The notes: generated by a model from the letters alone, not told the origin. A DNA stretch of 64,000 nucleotides from Nocardiopsis sp. CNT312 (GCF_000515115.1 NZ_AZXF01000019.1:84300-148299), one strand, 5' to 3'. Shown: positions 1 through 8,783, numbered from the stretch's first letter. Made by a program: numbers and translations.

Positions 1-370
1 GACCGTGCCGCTGGTGGCCCAGTCGGTGGTGCTGACGCGGACCCGAGCCCGCTCGACCGCCATGCCGCAGACCGAGTCCCTCGCCGCGTTCGCCGCCACC
101 CGGGCCACCCTGGTGCTGCACCTGGCGATCCGGCGGGTGCGCGAACTCATGGCGGAGATCGCACCGGAGTACGGTGCCGACTGTCCGGTGGTGGTGGTCT
201 ACCGGGCCAGCCAGCCGGGCGAGGCGGTGCTGTGGGGCACGGTGGCCACGATCGCCGACGCCGTGGAGAAGGCGGGGCTGCGCCAGGCGGCGGTGATCCT
301 CGTGGGCCGGGCGCTCGGCCCTGACGGCGGCGGAGAGTCGTACCTGTACGACCCGGAGCGCCCGAGATAG
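1..370 (+). CDS. cobM: Precorrin-4 C11-methyltransferase, C-terminal part
   Basis: The window opens inside this gene, so only about 122 C-terminal residues are visible and the start lies upstream. CobM transfers a methyl group from SAM to C11 of the corrin precursor in the cytoplasm. The visible part shows the family's C-terminal half: a TRA/ST block, then a helix AAFAATRATLVLHLAIRRV, then the VVVYRASQPGEAVLWGT strand and turn, and a closing AAVILVGRAL strand. The frame is read from base 2 and the stop is TAG at 368-370. It converges on cobL, with a long hairpin between them. Identification rests on the tail only, but the cobalamin context is strong. Confidence 0.85.
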   Translation, partial: TVPLVAQSVVLTRTRARSTAMPQTESLAAFAATRATLVLHLAIRRVRELMAEIAPEYGADCPVVVVYRASQPGEAVLWGTVATIADAVEKAGLRQAAVILVGRALGPDGGGESYLYDPERPR

Positions 371-383
371 CGGGGGATCGTCA

Positions 384-443
384 CGTGATCTTGCTACCAG
401 TGCAGGATCAGGGCCGTTTTCCTGCGCCGGTAGCAAGATCACG
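384..443. terminator. Long inverted repeat between convergent cobM and cobL
   Basis: A 15-base arm at 384-398 (CGTGATCTTGCTACC) is matched perfectly by its reverse complement at 429-443. A second inner pair, GCAGGA at 402-407 and TCCTGC at 420-425, lets the structure close further. The right arm overlaps the cobL stop codon. Its position between two converging genes suggests a bidirectional terminator; there is no T-tract. It could also be a member of a dispersed palindromic repeat family. Confidence 0.65.
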
Positions 444-1677
444 CTGGTTTGGTGAGGGACCACTGGGTGACGGTGCGTGCCGGTGTCCACCCGGTGAAGC
501 CCCCGAGGGGGGCGGCGGTCTCCACGGCGATGCGGGCCAGCTCCCCTCCGTGGGACCGGTGGGTGTCAGCGAGCAGGTGTTCGGTCTCCACCGTCACCCC
601 GTGCACCGCGATCCGCCCGCCGGGACGCAGCGCACCCAGGCAGGAGTCCAGCACGCCCGGCCGGGTCGCCCCGCCGCCCACGAACACCGCGTCGGGTGCG
701 CGCAGCCCGGTCAGCACCGCCGGGGCGCGGCCGGTGACCACGGTCAGGCCGGGCACGCCGAGGCGGCCCGCGTTGCGCACGATCCGCTCGGCCCGCTCGG
801 CGTCGGCCTCCACGGCGGTGGCGGTGCAGGCCGGGTGGGCGCGCATCCACTCGATCCCCACCGAACCCGCGCCCGCCCCCACGTCCCACAGGTGCTGCCC
901 GGGTGCGGGCGCCAGCCGGGCCAGGGCCGAGGCGCGCAGGTCCCGCCTGGTGAGCTGCCCGTCGCTCTCGAAGGCGTCGTCGGGCAGTCCCGGCACCAGG
1001 CCGTGGCCGGGCGGGCCGAGGAGTTCCAGGGCCAGGACGTTCAGCGAGGGCACTGTCTCGGGAGGGGCCGACAGCCAGCGTTCGGCGGTGGCCGCCAGGG
1101 TCGACTCCGTGTCCGATCCCAGGTCGCCCAGCACGGTCATGAGGGTGGCCCCGTAGCCCGCCCCGGCCAGCAGGGCGGCGACCGCCGCCGGGGTGCGAGC
1201 GTCGGAGGAGAGCGCCAGGACGCGGTGGCCGGGGGCCAGGTGGCGCAACAGCCGCCGGGGATCACGGCCGACCAGGGTTACCACGGTGCACCGTTCGGCG
1301 GGCCAGCCCATCCGGGCGCGGGCCAGGGCGACCGAGGACACCGCGGGTTCGACGCGCACGGCGTCCGCGCCCAGCAGGTCGATCAGGGTGGTGCCGATCC
1401 CGGACACCAGCGGGTCGCCGGAGGCGAGCGCCACCACGGGGGCGTCGTCGAGGGAGGCGAGCAGGTCCGGCAGCTGTTCGCGCAGGGGGGAGGGCCACAC
1501 CTCGCGGCGCTGCCCGGGGCGGTCCGGCAGCAGCGCCAGGTGCCGGTGCCCGCCCAGCACCGTCTGCGCGGCCATGACCAGGCCGCGCAGCCGCTCCGGC
1601 AGGCCCGGCCAGCCGTCCGCGCCGATGCCGATGACGGTGATCCCGGTCCCGGGAGAAGGGGGCGTCTTGTCCGACAT
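439..1677 (-). CDS. cobL: Precorrin-6Y C5,15-methyltransferase (decarboxylating)
   Basis: This 412-residue protein methylates precorrin-6 at C5 and C15 and decarboxylates the acetate side chain on ring C. It has the expected two-domain build. The N-terminal CbiE-like tetrapyrrole methylase (about residues 1-200) begins with GITVIGIGADGWPGL and contains a VVALASGDPLVSGIG segment. The C-terminal CbiT-like domain (about 210-410) contains the SAM-binding motif LWDVGAGAGSVGIEW. The ATG at 1677 was chosen because it places the first strand next to the start; the frame stays open upstream, but that part is low-complexity and unlike the family. It diverges from the riboswitch-led chelatase gene. Confidence 0.93.
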   Translation of the reverse strand: MSDKTPPSPGTGITVIGIGADGWPGLPERLRGLVMAAQTVLGGHRHLALLPDRPGQRREVWPSPLREQLPDLLASLDDAPVVALASGDPLVSGIGTTLIDLLGADAVRVEPAVSSVALARARMGWPAERCTVVTLVGRDPRRLLRHLAPGHRVLALSSDARTPAAVAALLAGAGYGATLMTVLGDLGSDTESTLAATAERWLSAPPETVPSLNVLALELLGPPGHGLVPGLPDDAFESDGQLTRRDLRASALARLAPAPGQHLWDVGAGAGSVGIEWMRAHPACTATAVEADAERAERIVRNAGRLGVPGLTVVTGRAPAVLTGLRAPDAVFVGGGATRPGVLDSCLGALRPGGRIAVHGVTVETEHLLADTHRSHGGELARIAVETAAPLGGFTGWTPARTVTQWSLTKPA

Positions 1678-1704
1678 GCACCTGACGTTATCGTTGCCAC
1701 AGGT

Positions 1705-1852
1705 GCGAGGTGCTCCGACGGTCCGGCTATCGGAAACGGTGGGAAGGGCGGGAGGGGAGAATCTGGGAAGCCCGGTGAGACTCCGGCACAGGCCCGCTGC
1801 GGTGAACCGAGCCCCCTGGTGGGGACCCGGCAAGTCCGAAGACCGGCCTCGC
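1705..1852 (+). promoter_or_regulatory. Cobalamin (B12) riboswitch ahead of the chelatase operon
   Basis: The stretch has the class I cobalamin riboswitch pattern. GGGAA at about 1767 is followed by CCGGTGAGACTCCGGCACAGG, a GC-GGTGA segment, and a terminal GTCCGAAGACCGGCC block. A P1 stem can be drawn between GCGAGG at 1705-1710 and CCTCGC at 1847-1852. It lies 41 bases ahead of the ATG at 1893. In this class, bound adenosylcobalamin normally turns expression down, so the chelatase, cobO, cobBC and cobD run is probably repressed by its end product. Confidence 0.88.
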
Positions 1853-1892
1853 GTCCGTCCTTGAACGATGGCGCAACGAGCGGGAGCCTCAC

Positions 1893-3965
1893 ATGCCATT
1901 GCGGTCTTCGCACTACCCCTTCTCCGCGATCGTCGGCTGCGACGACGAACCCCTCGACGACCTCGGCCTGTCCCTCGTCCTCATCAGCGTCTCACCGGAG
2001 ATCGGCGGCGTGCTGGTGCGCGGCGAGAAGGGCACCGCCAAGTCCACGGCGGTGCGGGGCCTGGCCTCGCTCCTGCCGCCCGTGGACGTCTACCGGGGCG
2101 ACCGGTTCTCCGTGGACCCTGCGGACCCCGGACAGCGCTCCCCGGACGGCCCCTTCGAACCCGGGACCCCCGTGGAGAGCCGCCCGGCGCGCCTGGTCGA
2201 ACTGCCCGTGGGCGCCACCGAGGACCGGGTACTGGGCTCCCTGCACCTGGAGCAGGCGCTCACCCACGGCAGGGTCGCCTACGAACCCGGGCTGCTGGCC
2301 AGGGCCCACCGAGGCATCCTCTACGTGGACGAGGTCAACCTGCTCCACGATCACCTCGTCGACCTTCTCCTGGACGCCGCCGCCACCGGCCGGGCGACCG
2401 TGGAGCGCGACGGCTTCTCCGTGGAACACGCCGCCCGGTTCCTGCTCGTCGGCACGATGAACCCCGAGGAGGGCGAGCTGCGCCCGCAGTTGCTCGACCG
2501 GTTCGGGCTCGCCGTGGACGTGGCCGCCCCCGCCGACCCCGCCGTCCGGGTGGAGGTGGTGCGCCGCCGCATGGCCTTCGACACCGACCCCGCCGCCTTC
2601 GCCGAGCGCTACCGTGCGGCGGAGGAGTCCCTCTCCGCGCGCGTGGCCGCCGCCCGCGGGCGGCTCGCCAGGGTGCGGCTGTCGGAGGCCGCGCTGCTGA
2701 AGGTCTCCGAGGTGTGCGCGGCCTTCGAGGTGGACGGGCTGCGGGCCGACATCGTCACCGCGCGCACGGCGATGGCGCACGCGGCCTGGGCGGGGCGCGC
2801 CTCGGTCACCAGGGCCGACATCCGCCGCGCCGCTCTTCTCTCCCTGCCGCACCGGCGCCGTCGCAACCCCTTCGACGCCCCCGGCCTCGACGAGGACCTC
2901 CTCGACCGGGTGCTGGGCGACGAGGAGTTGCCGCCCGATCCCCCGGAGCCGGACGGCCCGGACGGTGGCGGCGACCGCCCCGGGACCGACGGCCCCACCG
3001 GTACCGACGAGACGGATCCCGGAGACACCCCCGACCACCCGGACACGGACGGGCCCGCTGCCCCAGAGCCGCCCGCCTCCGGGGACGCCACCGGACCCGA
3101 GGCCCGGGGCGACCGCTTCGGTGAGGACGCCCCGGCACCCGGTCCGGCGGGCGGTGCGCCCGTGGCCAAGGCCGCCGACCCCTACCGGACCCGGCTGCTG
3201 ACCGTGCGGGGCTCCGGGGAGGGGGCCGACGGCAGGCGCAGCCGCGCCGTGGGCGTGCGCGGACGCAGGATCGGAGCAGCCCCGCTCGGCCGGGGCTCCG
3301 GAAGCACCCTGCACATGGTCGAGACCGTGCGGGCCGCCGCGTCCCGGCCCCGGAGCGGCGGCCGCCTGCGCTTCGAACCCGCCGATCTGCGCGCGGCGGT
3401 CCGCGAGGGCCAGGAGAGCAACCTCGTCCTGTTCTGCGTGGACGCCTCCGGCTCCATGGCGGCGCGCAAGCGCATGGGCGAGGTGAAGACCGCCATCCTC
3501 TCCCTGCTCCTGGACGCCTACCGGCGCCGCGACAAGGTCGGCCTGGTCACTTTCCGGGGCGAGACCGCCGAACTCGCACTGCCGCCCACCCGGTCGGTGG
3601 ACATCGCCGCCGCCCGCCTGGACGGCCTGCCCGCCGGGGGGCGCACTCCGATCGCGGAGGGCCTGCTGGAGGCGGCCCGGGTCCTGCGCCGCGAGCGGTT
3701 GCGCGATCCGAGGCTGCGCCCGCTCCTGGTGGTGGTCACCGACGGCCGCGCCACCGGGGGGAAGGGGGCCGTCGGCCGTGCGCTGAGGGCCGCCGACCAC
3801 GTCGCCGGACTGGGCGTCACCACGGTCGTGGTCGACGGCGAGTCCGGGCCGCTGCGCCTGGGGCTGGCCGCACGTCTGGCCGCCCACCTGGGCGCCGACC
3901 ACATGCCCGTCCGCGACGTCAGCGCCACCGCGCTGGGCGGCGCCGTACGAGAGAGGGCCGCCTGA
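1893..3965 (+). CDS. Magnesium/cobalt chelatase subunit, AAA+ plus VWA (ChlI/ChlD-type)
   Basis: This 690-residue protein looks like the small-subunit partner of CobN in ATP-driven cobalt insertion. Residues 1-330 are an AAA+ domain with Walker A GEKGTAKST near residue 46 and Walker B ILYVDEVNLL near 143. A long acidic, proline-rich linker (about 350-420) follows. The C-terminal VWA domain begins at about residue 500 with the MIDAS motif DASGSMAARKR and includes a VVVTDGRATGG loop. Fused I and D halves are usual in actinobacteria. It follows the B12 riboswitch and its TGA overlaps the cobO ATG. CobN lies about 9 kb away in the other operon. Confidence 0.9.
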   Translation: MPLRSSHYPFSAIVGCDDEPLDDLGLSLVLISVSPEIGGVLVRGEKGTAKSTAVRGLASLLPPVDVYRGDRFSVDPADPGQRSPDGPFEPGTPVESRPARLVELPVGATEDRVLGSLHLEQALTHGRVAYEPGLLARAHRGILYVDEVNLLHDHLVDLLLDAAATGRATVERDGFSVEHAARFLLVGTMNPEEGELRPQLLDRFGLAVDVAAPADPAVRVEVVRRRMAFDTDPAAFAERYRAAEESLSARVAAARGRLARVRLSEAALLKVSEVCAAFEVDGLRADIVTARTAMAHAAWAGRASVTRADIRRAALLSLPHRRRRNPFDAPGLDEDLLDRVLGDEELPPDPPEPDGPDGGGDRPGTDGPTGTDETDPGDTPDHPDTDGPAAPEPPASGDATGPEARGDRFGEDAPAPGPAGGAPVAKAADPYRTRLLTVRGSGEGADGRRSRAVGVRGRRIGAAPLGRGSGSTLHMVETVRAAASRPRSGGRLRFEPADLRAAVREGQESNLVLFCVDASGSMAARKRMGEVKTAILSLLLDAYRRRDKVGLVTFRGETAELALPPTRSVDIAAARLDGLPAGGRTPIAEGLLEAARVLRRERLRDPRLRPLLVVVTDGRATGGKGAVGRALRAADHVAGLGVTTVVVDGESGPLRLGLAARLAAHLGADHMPVRDVSATALGGAVRERAA

Positions 3966-4579
3966 TGCCCCAGGGACGACCGAACGTGATCCCCGACGAC
4001 GGGCTCACCACCCGCCAGCGCCGCCACCAGCCGCTGCTGGCTGTGCACACCGGAGACGGCAAGGGCAAGTCGACCGCCGCGTTCGGCCTCGCGCTGCGCG
4101 GCTGGAACCAGGGCTGGCGGATCGGGGTGTTCCAGTTCGTCAAGTCGGCGAAGTGGCGCATCGGCGAGCAGACCGTCCTGGAGCGCCTGGGCCGCCTGCA
4201 CGAGGAGACCGGGGAGGGCGGCCCCGTGGAGTGGCACAAGATGGGTTCGGGCTGGTCGTGGATCCGCAAGGAGGGCAGTGCCGAGGACCACGCCGCCGCT
4301 GCCGCCGAGGGCTGGGCGGAGATCAAGCGCCGCCTGGCCGACCAGACGCACGACCTGCTCATCCTCGACGAGTTCACCTACCCCCTCGACTGGGGGTGGA
4401 TCGACGTCGGGGACGTGGTGTCCGCGCTTGCCGAGCGCCCCGGCCGCCAGCACGTGGTGATCACCGGCCGCCGCGCCCACCCGCGCCTGGTGGAGGCCGC
4501 CGACCTGGTCACGGAGATGGCCAAGGTCAAGCACCCCATGGACGCCGGGCGGAAGGGGCAGCGGGGGATCGAGTGGTGA
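3965..4579 (+). CDS. cobO: Cob(I)yrinic acid a,c-diamide adenosyltransferase
   Basis: This 204-residue CobA/CobO/BtuR-type enzyme adds the 5'-deoxyadenosyl group from ATP to the reduced cobalt. The P-loop HTGDGKGKSTAAFGLALR lies near residues 29-46. The family core WRIGVFQFVKSAKWRIGE follows, and the Walker B-like segment LLILDEFTYPLDWGW and the C-terminal ITGRRAHPRLVEAADLVTEM are intact. Length matches the family. The ATG overlaps the upstream TGA (ATGA), and the stop overlaps the GTG of the next gene, which points to translational coupling. Confidence 0.95.
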   Translation: MPQGRPNVIPDDGLTTRQRRHQPLLAVHTGDGKGKSTAAFGLALRGWNQGWRIGVFQFVKSAKWRIGEQTVLERLGRLHEETGEGGPVEWHKMGSGWSWIRKEGSAEDHAAAAAEGWAEIKRRLADQTHDLLILDEFTYPLDWGWIDVGDVVSALAERPGRQHVVITGRRAHPRLVEAADLVTEMAKVKHPMDAGRKGQRGIEW

Positions 4580-7017
4580 CCCCCCTGCCCCGGCTGATGG
4601 TTGCCGCACCCATGACCGGGCAGGGCAAGACCACCGTCGCCACCGGGATCATGGCGGCGCTGCGCGAGGCCGGGTACGCGGTGAGCGGCCACAAGGTGGG
4701 GCCCGACTACATCGACCCCGGCTACCACGCGCTGGCCACTGGGCGGCCCGGCCGCAACCTGGACCCCCACCTGGTGGGGGAGGACCGGGTGGTGCCGCTG
4801 CTGCTGCACGGCGCGCGCGGCGCCGACGTCGCGGTCGTGGAGGGGGTGATGGGTCTGCACGACGGGCGGATCGGCACCGGCGGGTTCGCCTCGTCGGCGC
4901 ACGTGGCCGCACTGACCCGCACACCGGTGGTGCTGGTGGTGGACGTGTCCCGCATGTCGCGGTCGGTGGGTGCGCTGGTGGCGGGTATGGCCGCCTACGA
5001 CCCGGGGGTCCAGGTGGCGGGCGTGATCCTCAACAAGGCGGGATCGGAGCGCAACACCGCCGAGATCGTCCGCTCCACACGCCTGCCCGTCCTGGGCGTG
5101 GTGGGCCGCGACGGGGGGATCTCCCGTCCGTCCCGGCACCTGGGGCTCGTCCCGGCGGCCGAGCGCGCCGAATCCGCGGAGGTGGTCCGGCGGCTCGGCG
5201 AGCGCGTCGCCGAGCAGGTGGACCTGGCCGCGCTGCTCGACCTGGCCCGGTCCGCGCCCGACCTGGACGCCCGGCCCTGGGACCCGGTTCGGGAACTGGG
5301 GGCGGCCCCGGGACGGGGCCGGCCGGTGGTGGCCGTGGCGGGCGGCCGGGCCTTCACCTTCCGCTATCCCGAGACCGAGGAGCTGCTCACCGCCGCCGGA
5401 TGCGAGGTGGTCGGCTTCGACCCGCTCACCGACACGGCGCTGCCCGCCGGGACCCGGGGCGTCTATCTGGGCGGCGGCTTCCCGGAGGTGTACGTCGGCC
5501 GACTGTCCGCCAACCGGGGCCTGCTGAACGAACTGGGGGAGGCCGTGGCCGAGGGGGTGCCCACGGTCGCCGAGTGCGCCGGGCTGCTCTACCTGGCGCG
5601 CTCCCTCGACGGCGCCCCCATGGCCGGTGCCGTTCCCGCCGACGCCCGGATGACGGAGCGCCTCACCCTGCGCTATCCCGAGGCGGCCGCGCCCCGCGAC
5701 ACCCTGCTCACCCGGGCGGGGGAGCGGGCGACCGGCCACGAGTTCCACCGCACACGCCTCACCCCCGGCTCCGCCGAGGGCGGCCAGGCGTGGGAGATCG
5801 ACGGCGGGCCGGAGGGGTTCGCCTCACCGACTCTGCACGCCTCCTATCTGCACGTCCACTGGGCCGGGCACCCCCGGTTCGCCGCCCGGTTCGCCGACGC
5901 GGCCCGGGGGAGCGCAGCACGTCCCGCCACCGCTCCGCTCCGCGCCGCGAGCCGACCGCCCGGCACCCTCGCGGACCTCCCGGAACCGGTCGCCGAACCG
6001 TTGCGCCACCACGGCGACACCGAGGCGCGCGGCGGCCTGCTGGACTTCGCCGTCAACGTCTACGCCGGGCCGCGCCCCGCCTGGCTGGACCGGGTTCTGC
6101 ACGAGAGCCTGGACCGCGCCGACGCCTACCCCGACCCCGCACCGGCCCGTGACGCGGTCGCCCGCCGCCACGGCCGCGAAAGCGCCGAGGCGCTGCCGAC
6201 GGCGGGTGCCGCGGAGGCGTTCACCCTGCTCGCGCGGGTGCGGCCCTGGCGTCGGCCGGTCGTGGTGCACCCCCAGTTCACCGAGCCGCACGCCGCACTG
6301 GAACAGGCCGGGCACACCGTCACCCCCGTGTTCTGCGCCGCCGGGGACGGGTTCGCGTTCGACCCCGGGGCCGTGCCCGAGGACGCCGACCTGGTGGTGG
6401 TGGGCAACCCGACCAACCCCACCGGTGTCCTGCACCCGGCCCGGGCTCTGCGCAAGCTGTGCCGTCCCGGGCGGGTGGTGGCCGTGGACGAGGCGTTCAT
6501 GGACGCCGTGCCGGGCGAGCCGGAGTCGCTGGCCGGTGAGCGCAGCGAGGGGCTGGTGGTGCTGCGCAGCCTCACCAAGCACTGGTCGATCCCGGGTATC
6601 CGCGCCGGGTACGCCGTCGGGGACGCGGTGGTGATCGCCGAGATGGCACGCGCGCAGACGCCGTGGTCGGTGTCGGCCCCGGCCGTCGCCGCCACCGTCG
6701 CCTGCACGGGCGGGCGGGCGGGCGCCGAGGCGCTGGAGCGCGCGCGGACTTTGGAGGGCTGGCGCGCCTTCCTCGAATCCGGTCTGCGCGCGGCGGGTCT
6801 GCCCTTCGTGCCCTCGCGCGCACCGTTCGTCCTCGTGCGGGCGGGCGAGGGCGTCCACGCCCGTCTGCGCGCCCGGGGCGTGGCGGCGCGGCGGGCCGAC
6901 ACCTTCCCCGGGCTGGACGCCTCCTGGGTGCGCGTGGCCGTGCGCCCCCCGGAGACCTCCCGCCTCCTGCTCGACGCCCTGGCCGGGGAGGTGCGGTCGT
7001 GCGCCGACCGCGCCTGA
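4576..7017 (+). CDS. cobB-cobC: Fused cobyrinate a,c-diamide synthase and CobC-like PLP enzyme
   Basis: One 813-residue frame joins two enzymes that are usually separate. Residues 1-445 are CobB/CbiA: an ATP-binding loop MTGQGKTTVATG near residues 13-24, a HKVGPDYIDPGYH segment, and a class I glutamine amidotransferase half with GGGFPEVY near 300, nucleophile Cys334 in VAECAGLLYL, and a late LHVHW histidine. After a short linker, residues from about 485 form a fold-type I aminotransferase like CobC/CobD threonine-phosphate decarboxylase, with VVVGNPTNPTGV and the likely PLP lysine Lys668 in SLTKHWSIPGIRAGY. The GTG start at 4576 overlaps the cobO stop. No stop or internal RBS was seen at the junction. 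Confidence 0.9.
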   Translation: MTPLPRLMVAAPMTGQGKTTVATGIMAALREAGYAVSGHKVGPDYIDPGYHALATGRPGRNLDPHLVGEDRVVPLLLHGARGADVAVVEGVMGLHDGRIGTGGFASSAHVAALTRTPVVLVVDVSRMSRSVGALVAGMAAYDPGVQVAGVILNKAGSERNTAEIVRSTRLPVLGVVGRDGGISRPSRHLGLVPAAERAESAEVVRRLGERVAEQVDLAALLDLARSAPDLDARPWDPVRELGAAPGRGRPVVAVAGGRAFTFRYPETEELLTAAGCEVVGFDPLTDTALPAGTRGVYLGGGFPEVYVGRLSANRGLLNELGEAVAEGVPTVAECAGLLYLARSLDGAPMAGAVPADARMTERLTLRYPEAAAPRDTLLTRAGERATGHEFHRTRLTPGSAEGGQAWEIDGGPEGFASPTLHASYLHVHWAGHPRFAARFADAARGSAARPATAPLRAASRPPGTLADLPEPVAEPLRHHGDTEARGGLLDFAVNVYAGPRPAWLDRVLHESLDRADAYPDPAPARDAVARRHGRESAEALPTAGAAEAFTLLARVRPWRRPVVVHPQFTEPHAALEQAGHTVTPVFCAAGDGFAFDPGAVPEDADLVVVGNPTNPTGVLHPARALRKLCRPGRVVAVDEAFMDAVPGEPESLAGERSEGLVVLRSLTKHWSIPGIRAGYAVGDAVVIAEMARAQTPWSVSAPAVAATVACTGGRAGAEALERARTLEGWRAFLESGLRAAGLPFVPSRAPFVLVRAGEGVHARLRARGVAARRADTFPGLDASWVRVAVRPPETSRLLLDALAGEVRSCADRA

Positions 7018-7952
7018 ACGCCCGCGGGGCCCGGGCCGCCGGCCTCCTGCTGGGGTACGGTGCGGACCGGCTGCTGGGCGACCCCCGCCGGTTCCACCCG
7101 GTGGCCGGGTTCGGCAGGGTGGCGGCGGCGCTGGAGCGGCGCCTGTACGCCGACGCGCACGCGCGCGGTGCCGCCCACACCGCCCTCCTGGTGGGCGCCG
7201 CCGCAGGGCTGGGCGCCGTCCTGGAGCGGGCGGCCGCCCGCCGTCCGGCGGCACGGGTGGCGGTGACCGCCCTGGCCACGTGGACCGTGCTCGGCGGGCG
7301 CTCGCTGGAACGGGAGGCCGACGCCGTGCACGCGCTGCTCGCCGCCGGTGACCTGCTCGCCGCGCGCCGACGGCTACGCTCCCTGGTGGGGCGCGACACC
7401 AGCGCGCTGGACTCTGCGCAGGTGGCGCGGGCCGTCGTGGAGTCGGTGGCCGAGAACACCTCCGACGCGGTGGTCGCGCCGCTGGTCTGGGGGGCGCTCG
7501 CCGGAGCACCCGGTCTGCTGGCCTACCGCGCCGCCAACACGCTCGACGCCATGGTCGGGCACCGCGGCGTGCGCTACGCCCGCTTCGGTTGGGCGTCCGC
7601 CCGCTTGGACGACGTGCTCAACGTGCCCGGTGCGCGCCTGGCGGGTGCCTGGGCGGCGGCCGCCGCGCCGGGGCGGGCGCGCGCGGCGCTGCGGGCGTGG
7701 CGCCGCGACGCCGGTGCCCACCCCAGCCCCAACGCCGGGGTGGTGGAGGCGTCCTTCGCGGGCGCCCTGGGCATCCGCCTGGGCGGTACCAACCGGTACG
7801 GGGACCGGACCGAGCACCGCCCGGTCATGGGTGAGGGGCGCCAGGCCGCGCCCGCCGACATCGGGCGCGCCACGGCGCTGGCCCGCCGGGTGGGCCTGGG
7901 CGCGGTGTGCACGGCGGCGGCCGTCGCCGCAATGGTGCCCGGCCGTCGCTGA
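6999..7952 (+). CDS. cobD: Adenosylcobinamide-phosphate synthase, membrane protein
   Basis: This CbiB/CobD-type integral membrane protein has 317 residues when read from the GTG at 6999, which overlaps the end of cobB-cobC by 19 bases. It attaches the aminopropanol arm, or its phosphate, to adenosylcobyric acid. Family hallmarks are visible: YGADRLLGDPRRFHPVAGFG near the start, RDTSALDSAQVARAVVESVAENTSD in the middle, YRAANTLDAMVGH, and HPSPNAGVVEASFAGALG with GGTNRYG toward the C-terminus. Several alanine/leucine-rich membrane spans separate these blocks. The fused CobC domain just upstream should supply its substrate. It closes the riboswitch-led plus-strand run. Confidence 0.92.
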   Translation: MRRPRLNARGARAAGLLLGYGADRLLGDPRRFHPVAGFGRVAAALERRLYADAHARGAAHTALLVGAAAGLGAVLERAAARRPAARVAVTALATWTVLGGRSLEREADAVHALLAAGDLLAARRRLRSLVGRDTSALDSAQVARAVVESVAENTSDAVVAPLVWGALAGAPGLLAYRAANTLDAMVGHRGVRYARFGWASARLDDVLNVPGARLAGAWAAAAAPGRARAALRAWRRDAGAHPSPNAGVVEASFAGALGIRLGGTNRYGDRTEHRPVMGEGRQAAPADIGRATALARRVGLGAVCTAAAVAAMVPGRR

Positions 7953-8012
7953 GCCCTGCGGGTGCGGCGCCGCCCCTGTGTCCTTCTCCGGCAGGGATCA
8001 CGCTCTCGGTTC

Positions 8013-8636
8013 TCAGCCGTTCACGTCGTCGGCCTCGGTCAAGCGTTGCTGCCCGGTCCGTTGGTAGCGGATCTCGTTGCGGTTCCGTCCGAGGCTCTCC
8101 ACAAGGCCTGCTCGCTTCAGCCGGTCCAGCCACCGCAAGACCGTTTGTCTGGGCAGCCCCGTCCTGGTCTGGATCTCCGAGCGGCTCAGAGCGCCCTCGT
8201 CCAGAGCGGCGAGGATCTCGTACTGCGTCATGCGGCGGTCACCGTCACCGACACGTATGAAGCTGCCCTGATAGATCCCCATCGACTTGAGGTGGCACGG
8301 CTTCTGCGCCGGAAGGGTCTCCGGGATCTCCGCGACGATGAGGTCCACCGACTCGAATCTGCGGGTCTTGATGTCGGCACGGATGGGTGGCTCGAACTCC
8401 GAGCACTGCGGCCCGAGGTCGGCAACGAGCTTGGCCGCGTCCCTCACCCCGACGGACTCGAAGCCGCTCTTCTCGTCCAGGCCGAGGATCAGGACGCCGC
8501 CCTCCTTGTTCGCGAAGGCGGACAGTGTCTCGTGCGTGGACTTGGGCAGCCTGTCGTGCGCTCTCTTGACCTCGACGTCGGACGAGGTCGCCACCGAAAC
8601 GTCGCAGGTCCCGTACCAGTGCGAAGAGTTCGTCAT
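8013..8636 (-). CDS. AlbA_2 (Schlafen-type) DNA-binding transcriptional regulator
   Basis: This 207-residue protein has an N-terminal AlbA_2 domain, recognised by SSDVEVKRAHDRLPKST followed by LSAFANKEGGVLILGLDEK at about residues 19-60. That glycine-rich block is the conserved core of the family. A C-terminal winged-helix segment near residue 150 (LSRSEIQTRTGLPRQTVLRW) is followed by a basic tail. The ATG at 8636 was chosen because upstream codons add an unrelated low-complexity tail. A symmetric array of four repeats sits 20-71 bases upstream, suggesting autoregulation. Its target genes and ligand cannot be read from the sequence. Confidence 0.7.
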   Translation of the reverse strand: MTNSSHWYGTCDVSVATSSDVEVKRAHDRLPKSTHETLSAFANKEGGVLILGLDEKSGFESVGVRDAAKLVADLGPQCSEFEPPIRADIKTRRFESVDLIVAEIPETLPAQKPCHLKSMGIYQGSFIRVGDGDRRMTQYEILAALDEGALSRSEIQTRTGLPRQTVLRWLDRLKRAGLVESLGRNRNEIRYQRTGQQRLTEADDVNG

Positions 8637-8655
8637 CGTGCACGCTCCACTGGCG

Positions 8656-8707
8656 GGTTGCCCATTAGGTTGCCCGCTAGAACTAGTGGGCAACCTAGTG
8701 GGCAACC
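8656..8707. promoter_or_regulatory. Fourfold palindromic operator upstream of the AlbA_2 regulator
   Basis: GGTTGCCC occurs at 8656-8663 and 8668-8675. Its complement GGGCAACC occurs at 8688-8695 and 8700-8707. Copies on each side are spaced exactly 12 bases apart, and the whole array is symmetric about 8681.5. The inner pair extends to AGGTTGCCCGCTAG against CTAGTGGGCAACCT with one mismatch. This is a strong candidate for an autoregulatory operator of the adjacent minus-strand gene, or for the promoter region of the VOC gene on the other side. Confidence 0.7.
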
Positions 8708-8783
8708 TTCGACTGGGCGCCGCATTGTTGTCGTTCTCGGATGGGGATGCCCTGTCGTGTGTCCCGATCGAAGAGGAGCGAAC

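Noticed and set aside
385..2460. A 691-codon plus-strand open frame across cobL
   Set aside because: It is a shadow of cobL and the chelatase gene; composition is glycine/arginine-rich with no family resemblance.
1992..3902. A 636-codon minus-strand open frame opposite the chelatase gene
   Set aside because: It is an antisense shadow typical of high-GC coding DNA, lacks a ribosome site and lies wholly within a well-supported gene.
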